Of a DNA stretch of 9,325 nt, positions 1 through 6,274 are shown one piece after another; position 1 is the stretch's first letter, and each line of letters opens with the position of its first letter. The DNA comes from Hyphomicrobiales bacterium. Lineage in GTDB: Bacteria > Pseudomonadota > Alphaproteobacteria > Rhizobiales > Beijerinckiaceae. A program made the translations under genes and the position numbers. Below the pieces are notes generated by a model that did not search any database, had not been told where the DNA came from, and was given only the letters and a program-made list of their open reading frames with translations. The stretch lies in assembly GCA_028865375.1 (NCBI GenBank), contig JAGWKJ010000074.1, positions 1 to 9,325 of the forward strand, in the 5' to 3' direction.

Positions 1-91
1 CAGCCAGCGGCTTGTCGCTGGCCGCCATGATTTCCTGGATGCGCGCGGCCGCGGCCGGCGTCAGCGTCATCGTCTTGAAGCGCGATCCCAT
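1..91 (-). CDS. A-type iron-sulfur cluster carrier (IscA/SufA/HesB family), N-terminal fragment
   Basis: Reading leftward from the ATG at 91, 30 codons are present before the window ends. The peptide starts MGSRFKTMTLTPAAAARI and continues through IQEIMAASDKPLAG. This matches the opening helix of A-type carriers (short beta strand 'MTLTPAAA', a helix, then a 'DKP.AG' turn), which hold and deliver Fe-S clusters to apoproteins in the cytosol. The three cluster-binding cysteines of the family would lie outside the window, so they cannot be checked. The 'SDKP' turn resembles SufA/HesB more than ErpA, but the subfamily cannot be settled from 30 residues. The start at 91 is supported by an AGGAGG at 102-107, ten bases upstream; an internal ATG at 70 lacks comparable support. 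The gene is divergent from the DUF815 ATPase gene. Confidence 0.75.
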   Translation of the reverse strand, partial: MGSRFKTMTLTPAAAARIQEIMAASDKPLA

Positions 92-101
92 GGCGATTTC
101 G

Positions 102-144
102 CCTCCTGTCGCCCCAAGATAAGCTCTTGGCGCGCGATTTTCCA
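102..144 (-). promoter_or_regulatory. Candidate promoter and strong RBS for the A-type carrier gene
   Basis: On the minus strand a -10-like TATCTT (116-121; 4 of 6 consensus bases) lies 17 bp from a -35-like TGGAAA (139-144; 4 of 6). A start point near 109 would give a leader of about 18 nt that contains the AGGAGG at 102-107. The Shine-Dalgarno is a clear match. The promoter boxes are only moderate matches and rest on spacing and position. Confidence 0.4.
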
Positions 145-256
145 GTTGTCCGACGGACTCCAAGCGGGCAAAGGGTCGCCCCGAGCGGGATTTCCGGAAT
201 GTGGACGCCGGTTTTCGGACGAGAATCCCGCCAATGAATCGGACCGGACATTTACC

Positions 257-1147
257 ATGACCCGTCGCCCCGCCCGCGCCAAGCCCGAACCCGCCGCGAC
301 GCTCGATCCGCTGGCCGTCACGCTGTCGCGGATCGCGGACGCCTTGGAACGCCTCGCGCCGCCGCCGCCGCCCGCACCGGACTTCGACGCCGCCGACGCT
401 TTCGTCTGGCGCGCGGAGAGCGGCGCGCTGGCGCCCATCAAGCGCGTCAACCGGGTCGATCTCGCGCTGCTCAAGGGCATCGACCGCGTGCGCGACATCC
501 TGCTCGACAACACGCGGCACTTCTCGCGCGGCCTGCCCTGCAACAACGCGCTGCTGTGGGGCGCGCGCGGCATGGGCAAGTCCTCACTCGTCAAGGCGGT
601 CCACGCCAGCGTGGCGCGCGAGGCGGGCGGCGCGCTCAAGCTGGTCGAGATCCACCGCGAGGACATCGCCTCGCTGCCCGTCCTGATGGCGCTTCTCGCG
701 CGCTCGGAGCGGCGCTTCATCCTGTTCTGCGACGACCTCTCGTTCGACGCCGGCGACGGCGGCTACAAATCGCTGAAGGCCGCGCTCGAAGGCGGCGTGG
801 AGGGCCGGCCGGCCAACGTCGTGTTCTACGCCACCTCGAACCGCCGCCACCTGCTGCCGCGCGACATGATCGAGAACGAACGCGGCAGCGCGATCAATCC
901 CGGCGAGGCGGTCGAGGAAAAGGTCTCGTTGTCCGACCGTTTCGGGCTTTGGCTCGGCTTCCACCATTGCTCGCAAGAGCGCTATCTCGAGATGGTGCGC
1001 GCCTATGCCAAGCGCTTCGGCCTCGCTTCGCCGACGCTCGACGCCGACGCGCTCGAATGGGCCACCACGCGCGGCGGCCGCTCGGGCCGCATCGCCTGGC
1101 AGTTCACGCAGGACCTTGCGGGGCGGCTCGGCAAGGCGATCCGCTAG
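257..1147 (+). CDS. DUF815 family ATP-binding protein (AAA+-type ATPase, COG2607-like)
   Basis: 296 residues from the ATG at 257. The reading frame stays open upstream to a TTG at 146, but those extra 37 residues are low-complexity and look non-genic. Visible parts: a charged, proline-rich N-terminus (1-42, with a run of prolines at 35-39); a Walker A/P-loop GARGMGKS (102-109); a hydrophobic Walker B ending in Asp-Asp (FILFCDD, 154-160); a sensor-like YATSN (191-195); and an arginine-finger-like DRFG (227-230) followed by LWLGFHHCS. This order and spacing are typical of the DUF815 ATPases, whose cellular role is not established. No signal peptide or membrane segment is seen, so it is probably cytosolic. 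It probably shares a transcript with arsC, 11 bp downstream. The Shine-Dalgarno for 257 is weak. Confidence 0.85.
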   Translation: MTRRPARAKPEPAATLDPLAVTLSRIADALERLAPPPPPAPDFDAADAFVWRAESGALAPIKRVNRVDLALLKGIDRVRDILLDNTRHFSRGLPCNNALLWGARGMGKSSLVKAVHASVAREAGGALKLVEIHREDIASLPVLMALLARSERRFILFCDDLSFDAGDGGYKSLKAALEGGVEGRPANVVFYATSNRRHLLPRDMIENERGSAINPGEAVEEKVSLSDRFGLWLGFHHCSQERYLEMVRAYAKRFGLASPTLDADALEWATTRGGRSGRIAWQFTQDLAGRLGKAIR

Positions 1148-1158
1148 GCGGGGCGGCC

Positions 1159-1590
1159 ATGAGCGACGATTTCCCCGTCACGATCTATCACAACCCCGCT
1201 TGCGGCACGTCGCGCAACGTCGTGGCGATGGTGCGCGCCGCCGGCTACGAACCGACGGTCGTCGAATATCGGGTCGCCGGTTGGACCAAGCTTCAGCTCC
1301 TGCGCCTGTTCACGGCGGCGGGATTGCGGCCGCGCGACGCGCTGCGGATCAAGGGCACGGACGCCGCGACGCTCGGGTTGACGGGGGACGGCGTCGCCGA
1401 CGACGCGATCCTCGATGCGATGGTGGCAGATCCGATCTTGGTCGAGCGTCCGCTCGTCGTCACGCCGAAGGGCACGATCTTGGCGAGACCTTCGGAGGCG
1501 GTGCTGACGGTGCTCGATCGCGCGCCCGCCTCGTTCACGAAGGAAGACGGCGAAACCGTCCGCGGGCCGGGATCGGCGGCGGAAAAATAG
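1159..1590 (+). CDS. arsC: Arsenate reductase, glutaredoxin/ArsC family
   Basis: 143 residues, close to the roughly 140 usual for plasmid R773-type ArsC. The N-terminus carries the signature HNPACGTSRN with the catalytic Cys at residue 15. Later segments RPLVVTP and ARPSEAVLTVL match the family's arginine-bearing substrate loops, and the 'FTKEDGE' near the C-terminus is also typical. Established members reduce arsenate to arsenite using glutathione and glutaredoxin. The motif also occurs in Spx/YffB-like relatives, but the RP-x-VVTP and RPSE-V-L segments favour true ArsC. The ATG is 11 bp after the stop of the DUF815 gene with a G-rich weak ribosome site, so the two are probably co-transcribed. 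No arsR, arsB or acr3 is visible nearby, so this is probably a stand-alone housekeeping copy rather than part of an ars operon. Confidence 0.88.
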   Translation: MSDDFPVTIYHNPACGTSRNVVAMVRAAGYEPTVVEYRVAGWTKLQLLRLFTAAGLRPRDALRIKGTDAATLGLTGDGVADDAILDAMVADPILVERPLVVTPKGTILARPSEAVLTVLDRAPASFTKEDGETVRGPGSAAEK

Positions 1591-1591
1591 C

Positions 1592-1623
1592 CGGCGGCGG
1601 GCCTGTCCTTGGACCCGCCGCCG
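1592..1623. terminator. Candidate bidirectional terminator hairpin between convergent arsC and nlpD
   Basis: A 10-bp perfect inverted repeat pairs 1592-1601 (CGGCGGCGGG) with 1614-1623, around a 12-nt loop. It begins two bases after the arsC stop and sits in the 99-bp gap between two converging genes, where a terminator is expected. No T-run follows on either strand, so an intrinsic mechanism is not proven. A second, weaker inverted repeat (TTCCGG at 1634-1639 with CCGGAA at 1659-1664) lies closer to the nlpD stop and could serve that transcript. Confidence 0.45.
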
Positions 1624-1689
1624 CCTGACCGACTTCCGGGCGACGTGTCTCGCGGCGACCGGAAATCGGAACCTTGGCGCCCGTGCGGC

Positions 1690-2871
1690 TCAGAGGCCGG
1701 CGAGATATTGGCTCGGGTCGACGGGCTTGGTGCCCTTGCGCAATTCGAAGTGCAGCTGCGGCGTGGCAACGTCGCCGGTCTGGCCCGACAAGGCGATCAC
1801 TTGGCCGCGGCGCACCGCCTCGCCCTTCTTCACGTCGAGCTTGCCGTTGTTGGCATAGGCCGAGACGTAGCCGTCGGGATGGCGGATCAGGATCAGGTTG
1901 CCGTAACCCTTGATCTCGCTGCCGGCGTAAGCGACCACGCCGCCTTCGGCCGCGCGGACCTTGGTACCGTCGGGAACGGCGATGTTGATGCCGTCGTTGC
2001 GGCCGGGCTTGAAGGCGGCGATGACGCGGCCATGCGCCGGCCACTGGAAGTGCGACGTGGCCGCAGCGTCGGGCGCCGCCGCGGGGGCGGCCCGGGCAAC
2101 GGCCGGCGCGGCATCGGCCACCCGGAGCTGGGCGGCTTTCGGCGCGTCGGCGAGACGTCCACGCGGCGCGGGATCGGCGGCGTCCTGCGCCGCGTCTTGG
2201 GAGGCGTCGGCCGCCGCGAGGTCCCGGGAACCGGCGAGCGCCTTTTTCTTCGGCGGCTTGCCGTCCCTCAGCGCGTGGATCGGCGACAGCGAATTGTCCG
2301 CCGAAGCGAGGCGCCTCGGCCTGCGCAGCGCATGGTCGCTCGGCGGCGACGGCGCGTCGGCCGAAGCGACATGCGACGCGCGGTCCTTGGCGCCGCCCTT
2401 GCCGTTGGCGTTGTAGACGGGAATGATCAGCCGCGAGCCCGGTTGCGCGTCGGACGCCGAATGGAAACCGTTGACGCGCATCAGCGCGGAAACCGGCACG
2501 CCGTAGCGGGTCGAGATCGTCTTCAACGTCTCGCCCTGGGCGAGCACGATCGGCGTGCCGCCGGCCGCGCTCCAGTCGCCGTGGAAGGCGGTCACCGCGG
2601 TGGGCGCGATGGAAGGCGCGGCGACCGGCGGGGCGAACGACGCATTGGCCGGCGCGAGCGGCGTCGAGGCGACGGCCTGGCTCGGCGCGGCGATCGCGCC
2701 GGTCGCCCGGGTGTCGACATTGGCCGGGTCCTTGAAGGGATTGGAGAACGGATCGGCGGTCTGGGCGAAGCGCGTCACGTCAGACGAACACGCGCCGAGC
2801 AGTCCGGCGGCGAAGACGACGAGGGCGGCACGCGGAACGAACCGATGGATCACGGAAACGCGGATTGGCAT
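1690..2871 (-). CDS. nlpD: NlpD-like lipoprotein: LysM plus degenerate M23 (LytM) domain
   Basis: 393 residues. The N-terminus is a lipoprotein signal peptide with lipobox LGAC (lipidated Cys28), so it should be anchored in the envelope facing the periplasm. A LysM peptidoglycan-binding domain spans about 106-152 (GETLKTISTRYGV, then PGSRLIIP). A long Ala/Pro/Asp-rich linker follows (about 155-270), then a LytM/M23 domain (about 276-390). The zinc site is broken: the HxxxD positions are Asn292 and Asn296, the usual YAH histidine is Asn341, and the HxH motif reads Q372-L-H374. NlpD/EnvC-type proteins with such losses do not cut peptidoglycan but activate cell-division amidases, so that role is inferred. 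It follows pcm after a 92-bp gap that may hold its own promoter. A weak AGGTG lies five bases before the ATG. No rpoS-like gene follows; arsC converges instead. Confidence 0.88.
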   Translation of the reverse strand: MPIRVSVIHRFVPRAALVVFAAGLLGACSSDVTRFAQTADPFSNPFKDPANVDTRATGAIAAPSQAVASTPLAPANASFAPPVAAPSIAPTAVTAFHGDWSAAGGTPIVLAQGETLKTISTRYGVPVSALMRVNGFHSASDAQPGSRLIIPVYNANGKGGAKDRASHVASADAPSPPSDHALRRPRRLASADNSLSPIHALRDGKPPKKKALAGSRDLAAADASQDAAQDAADPAPRGRLADAPKAAQLRVADAAPAVARAAPAAAPDAAATSHFQWPAHGRVIAAFKPGRNDGINIAVPDGTKVRAAEGGVVAYAGSEIKGYGNLILIRHPDGYVSAYANNGKLDVKKGEAVRRGQVIALSGQTGDVATPQLHFELRKGTKPVDPSQYLAGL

Positions 2872-2900
2872 GGGCGCACCTGACGCGGACGCAACTGACC

Positions 2901-2951
2901 CCCGATGTATGGGCCCGTCGGGTTAAGGGACCGTTTAAGATGAATCGATTC
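2901..2951 (-). promoter_or_regulatory. Possible regulatory region upstream of nlpD: paired GANTC sites and TTAA half-sites
   Basis: The pcm-nlpD gap is locally A/T-richer than its surroundings. It contains the perfect palindrome GAATCGATTC (2942-2951), which is two adjoining GANTC sites, the CcrM methylation target of many alphaproteobacteria. It also contains TTAA at 2923-2926 and at 2935-2938, separated by 8 bases. This resembles a CtrA box (TTAA-N7-TTAA), but the spacing is one base too long. A short inverted repeat CCCGA/TCGGG (2901-2905 and 2918-2922) lies nearer the gene. No convincing sigma-70 -35/-10 pair was found. The regulatory reading is inference. Confidence 0.3.
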
Positions 2952-2963
2952 CGCCCCGCCCGC

Positions 2964-3620
2964 TCAGCGACCCTGCGCGACGCCCGCCAGCAACGGCCCG
3001 AACCGGGCAGGTCCGAGGTCTTCCCCCGCACCGCCCGACGCGCGGAACCGCATGAGGCGCGCGCCGCCCGTCTCCGCCGTGCCGCCGACCAGCAGCCCGC
3101 CTTTCGACAGGCAACGCCGGAACCGGTCGGGATCGTCCATCCGCCCGTCGACCACGACGCGGTCGAACTGGCCGAGGCGGTCGGCCTCCGCGAGGCCGTC
3201 GGCCCAGGCGACCTTCACGGCCGCGAAGCCCAACGCCAGCAGCCGCGCTTCGGCCTCGACCGCCAGCGTGCGCCAGCGTTCGAGCGCCACGACCGCGAGA
3301 CCCGCGCCCGCCAGCAGCGCCGACACGTAGCCCGAACCGGCGCCGATCTCGATCGCGCGCAGGCCCGGCCGGGGCGCGGCCGCCTGCGCGATCGCCGCCG
3401 CCTGCAGCGGCGCGGGCAGCGTCTGGCCGCAGGCGAGCGGCAGCGCCACGTCGCGCAGCGACAGGTCGGCGTAACGCGGCGGCGCGAAGGCGCGGCGCGG
3501 AACGCCTTCGAGCGCGCGCAGCACGGAGACGTCGGAAATCCCGCGCGCGCGCAGGCCCATCAGGAACGAAGCGAGGCCCTCGTCGGTCGCCTCGACCGGG
3601 AACGGCCCGCGCCCGCTCAA
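2964..3620 (-). CDS. pcm: Protein-L-isoaspartate O-methyltransferase family protein
   Basis: 218 residues if the TTG at 3620 is the start. This codon overlaps the surE stop (TTGA), implying translational coupling. The only in-frame ATG nearby (3560) would remove part of the N-terminal helix normal for the family (EGLASFLMGLRARGI). Visible motifs: VPRRAFAPP (40-48), CGQTLPAP (64-71), the SAM-binding EIGAGSGYVSALLA (91-104), and FDRVVVDG (152-159). Pcm enzymes methylate isoaspartyl residues in aged proteins in the cytosol. Two places depart from the textbook enzyme: GQTLPAP replaces the common GQTISQP, and VVVDGR stands where most Pcm proteins have IIVTAA. It could therefore be a divergent paralogue, but length, motif order and the surE/nlpD context support the call. 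Confidence 0.82.
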   Translation of the reverse strand: MSGRGPFPVEATDEGLASFLMGLRARGISDVSVLRALEGVPRRAFAPPRYADLSLRDVALPLACGQTLPAPLQAAAIAQAAAPRPGLRAIEIGAGSGYVSALLAGAGLAVVALERWRTLAVEAEARLLALGFAAVKVAWADGLAEADRLGQFDRVVVDGRMDDPDRFRRCLSKGGLLVGGTAETGGARLMRFRASGGAGEDLGPARFGPLLAGVAQGR

Positions 3621-4387
3621 GGGCCGAAGGCCGCGCCGAGCCGGCGCGCCGCCTCGTGGTCGGTCAAGTCGAGCTTGATGGGCGTCACCGAGACATAGCC
3701 GGACGCCAGCGCGTCGACGTCCGTGCCGCCGAGCGGCTCGACCGAACCCTTGGTGTACATCAGCCAGTAATAGGGAATGCCGCGGCCGTCGTGGCGTTCC
3801 TCGATCCGCATCAGGTTCGCCACGTCCCGCTTGCCCTGCCGCGTGACGCGCACGCCCTTGACCTCGGGCGCCGGGCGGTCGGGGAAGTTCACGTTGACGA
3901 GGCCGCCCTCGGGCACGCCGGCATCGAGGATGCGCCGCACCAGGGCGGGCGCGTGGGTCTGCGCGCAATCCCACGGCATCGACTTGCGAGGGCCGCCGAA
4001 CGTGCCCTGCTGCGACAGCGCGATGGAGGGAATGCCCAGCAGCGCGCCTTCCATCGCGGCGGCGACCGTCCCCGAATAGGTGACGTCCTCCGCGACGTTC
4101 TGCCCGCGGTTGACGCCCGACAGCACGAGGTCTGGCCGCCGTTCGGACATAAGCCGGCGCACCGCCATCAGCACGCAATCGGTGGGCGTGCCGCCGACCG
4201 CGAAATGGCGCTCCGAGACTTCGCGCAGGCGCAGCGGATCGTTGAGCGACAACGAATGGGCGACGCCCGACTGGTCGCGCTCGGGCGCCACGATCCAGAC
4301 GTCGTCGGACAGCTCGCGGGCGATCTTTTCCAGGACCTTGAGCCCGGGCGCGTGGATGCCGTCGTCGTTGGTGAGCAGGATGCGCAT
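3617..4387 (-). CDS. surE: 5'/3'-nucleotidase SurE
   Basis: 256 residues, the normal SurE length, starting MRILLTNDDGIHAPG. The metal-binding residues of the family are present: Asp8-Asp9 in TNDDG, Ser40 in DQSG, and Asn93 in SGVNRGQN. GGTPTDC (65-71) and TYSGTVAAAMEG (103-114) are also diagnostic. SurE is a cytosolic metal-dependent phosphatase that acts on nucleoside monophosphates and is linked to stationary-phase survival. The ATG at 4387 is preceded by a good GAAGGG ribosome site. Its stop overlaps the probable TTG start of pcm. It lies 62 bp after ade on the same strand, so ade-surE-pcm may be one transcript, or surE may have its own promoter in that gap. Confidence 0.95.
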   Translation of the reverse strand: MRILLTNDDGIHAPGLKVLEKIARELSDDVWIVAPERDQSGVAHSLSLNDPLRLREVSERHFAVGGTPTDCVLMAVRRLMSERRPDLVLSGVNRGQNVAEDVTYSGTVAAAMEGALLGIPSIALSQQGTFGGPRKSMPWDCAQTHAPALVRRILDAGVPEGGLVNVNFPDRPAPEVKGVRVTRQGKRDVANLMRIEERHDGRGIPYYWLMYTKGSVEPLGGTDVDALASGYVSVTPIKLDLTDHEAARRLGAAFGP

Positions 4388-4449
4388 AAGGCCCTTCTTC
4401 GCGGGGCCGGCTTCTAGCACGGGACAGGCCGATTCGCGCGGCGCGTCCC

Positions 4450-6183
4450 TCAATCCTCGACCAGTTCGAACCGGTCGACGTCCACCATGCCCCGGTCGGT
4501 GATCTTGAGGTGCGGGATCACGGGGAGCGGCAGGAACGCGACCTGCAGGAACGGTTCGGGCAAGGTCACGCCCAGCGACTTGGTCGCCGAGCGCAGCGGA
4601 CCCAGCGCGTCGCGCACTTCCTCGAACGACTTCAAGCTCATCAGGCCCGCCAACGGCAGCGCGAGCTCGGCCAGCACCCGGCCGCCCTCCACGACCGCAA
4701 AACCGCCCTCGATTTCGGCCAGCCGGTTGGCGGCCGCCGCCATGTCGGAATCCTCCACCCCGACGACGGTCACGTTGTGGCTGTCGTGCCCCACCGACGA
4801 GGCGATCGCGCCGCGCTTCATGCCGAACCCGGTGACGAAGCCGACCCCGACGTTGCCGTTGATCCCGTGGCGTTCGATCACCGCGACCTTGGCCGCGTCC
4901 TGCGACGGGTCGGCGAGGCGCACGCCGTCGCGGAACGGCAGCGTCACCGGCACGGCGCGCGTGATGATGCGGCCCGCGTCGACGCCGATGGCGCGGGTCG
5001 AAGCGCCCCGTCCGCGCGCGACGAAATCGGCCGCCGCGACCCGGCGCATCTTCACGCTGGCCCGCCCCACCGGGGCCACCGCGGGCCGCGCGTTGAACAG
5101 CGCCTCGTCCACGATCCGCCCCGCCGAGATAACGTCCCGCACCGCGCAGGCTTCGAGGTCGTCGAGCACGACGAGATCGGCGCGGCGGCCCGGCGCCACG
5201 AGGCCCCGGTCGGCGAGGCCGAACAGCCGCGCGCCCGAGACGCTCGCGGCGCGATAGGCGGCCAGCGGCGTCGCGCCGAGCGCGATGGCGGTGCGGATCA
5301 TGTGGTCGAGATGGCCCTCCTCCGCGATGTCGAGCGGGTTGCGGTCGTCGGTGCAGAACGCGACGAAGGCGGAATGGCGCTCCGTGACGACGGGCGCGAG
5401 CGCGTGCAGGTCCTTCGACACCGAGCCCTCGCGCACCAGGATCGCCATGCCCTTCGAGAGCTTTTCGAGCGCCTCCTCGGCCGTGGTCGTCTCGTGGTCG
5501 GTGCGGATGCCCGCCGCCAGATAGCCGTTGAGGTCGAGCCCGCGCAGCAGCGGCGCGTGACCGTCGATATGGCCGCCTTGGAACGCCGCGAGCTTGGCGA
5601 GGCAGGTCGGGTCGCCCGCGAGCACGCCGGGGAAGTTCATGAACTCGGCCAGCCCGATCACCTTGGGATGGCCCGCCAGCGCCGCGAGGTCGGCCGCCTC
5701 CAGCCGCGCGCCCGACGTCTCCAGATGCGTAGCGGGCACGCAACTCGACAGGTTGACCCGCAGGTCCATCGCCACCGCCAGCGCGCAATCGAGGAAATAG
5801 CGGATGCCCGCCGCGCCGAGCACGTTGGCGATCTCGTGCGGGTCGCAGATCGCCGTGGTGACGCCGTGGCGCAGCACGCAGCGGTCGAATTCGTGGGGCG
5901 TGACGAGCGAGGATTCGACGTGCAGGTGCGTGTCGACGAAGCCGGGAACGATCGTCTTGCCGCGGCAATCGAGTTCGCGACGGCCGCGATACTCCCCCTG
6001 CACGCCCACGATGCGGTCGCCGCAGATGGCGACGTCGCCTTCGTGCAGTTCCCCCGTCACGAGGTCGAACGCCCGGCCGCCCTTCAGGACGAGATCGGCC
6101 GGCTCGACGCCGCGGCCTTGCGAGATCGCACGGGCGAGGAACGCGGCGTCATGGACTTGCGCGGACCGATTTTGCGTGGACAT
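4450..6183 (-). CDS. ade: Adenine deaminase (Ade, amidohydrolase superfamily)
   Basis: 577 residues from the ATG at 6183, close to E. coli Ade (588). GGAG lies seven bases upstream, and the longer open frame to 6513 is rejected as non-genic. It deaminates adenine to hypoxanthine in purine salvage, in the cytosol. Metal and active-site motifs are present in family order: GFVDTHLHVESS (81-92), AICDPHE (111-117), LAEFMN (179-183), HIDGHAP (205-211), IRTDHETT (227-233) and FCTDD (276-280). The C-terminal Ade domain carries GHDSHN (465-470) and LPLPVIPHLKITD (551-563). No key residue appears to be missing. It reads toward surE and diverges from a LysE-family exporter. In a nucleotide context it could feed or drain the purine pool together with SurE, but this is inference. 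Confidence 0.93.
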   Translation of the reverse strand: MSTQNRSAQVHDAAFLARAISQGRGVEPADLVLKGGRAFDLVTGELHEGDVAICGDRIVGVQGEYRGRRELDCRGKTIVPGFVDTHLHVESSLVTPHEFDRCVLRHGVTTAICDPHEIANVLGAAGIRYFLDCALAVAMDLRVNLSSCVPATHLETSGARLEAADLAALAGHPKVIGLAEFMNFPGVLAGDPTCLAKLAAFQGGHIDGHAPLLRGLDLNGYLAAGIRTDHETTTAEEALEKLSKGMAILVREGSVSKDLHALAPVVTERHSAFVAFCTDDRNPLDIAEEGHLDHMIRTAIALGATPLAAYRAASVSGARLFGLADRGLVAPGRRADLVVLDDLEACAVRDVISAGRIVDEALFNARPAVAPVGRASVKMRRVAAADFVARGRGASTRAIGVDAGRIITRAVPVTLPFRDGVRLADPSQDAAKVAVIERHGINGNVGVGFVTGFGMKRGAIASSVGHDSHNVTVVGVEDSDMAAAANRLAEIEGGFAVVEGGRVLAELALPLAGLMSLKSFEEVRDALGPLRSATKSLGVTLPEPFLQVAFLPLPVIPHLKITDRGMVDVDRFELVED

Positions 6184-6222
6184 GGGCGGCTCCGTGAGCG
6201 CCCGACATTCGCAGCGGCCGTC

Positions 6223-6273
6223 CGGGGTGGCAAGGCGGCCTTGCCCGTCCCGCGCCGCCGTGCGACGGGGCGC
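6223..6273 (+). promoter_or_regulatory. Two tandem hairpins in the ade/lysE divergent region, the second covering the lysE ribosome site
   Basis: Hairpin 1 is a perfect 7-bp stem, GGCAAGG (6229-6235) with CCTTGCC (6239-6245), around a 3-nt loop, with an imperfect outer extension to about 6223-6252. Hairpin 2 pairs GCGCC+CCGT (6252-6261, one bulged G at 6257) with ACGG+GGCGC (6265-6273), around loop GCG. Its right arm contains the only G-rich ribosome-site candidate for the lysE ATG at 6275. Hairpin 1 is symmetrical, so it could equally be a protein-binding operator for both genes. GC-rich DNA forms such stems easily, so function is unproven. Confidence 0.35.
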
Positions 6274-6274
6274 C

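Noticed and set aside
146..256. N-terminal extension of the DUF815 protein from a TTG at 146.
   Set aside because: The added residues resemble translated intergenic DNA and overlap the divergent promoter region; the ATG at 257 gives a normal protein.
350..375. CCG-rich tract in the DUF815 gene as a possible microsatellite.
   Set aside because: It simply encodes a short proline run in a low-complexity N-terminus, and is too short and irregular to call a repeat locus.
1609..2883. A 424-codon open frame on the plus strand opposite nlpD.
   Set aside because: Arg/Gly-rich low-complexity translation with no motif; nlpD on the other strand has a lipobox, LysM and M23 domains.
3617..5968. A 783-codon minus-strand frame fusing extra sequence to the N-terminus of SurE.
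   Set aside because: SurE begins cleanly at the ATG at 4387 with a ribosome site; the upstream part is an out-of-frame reading of ade and has no domain.
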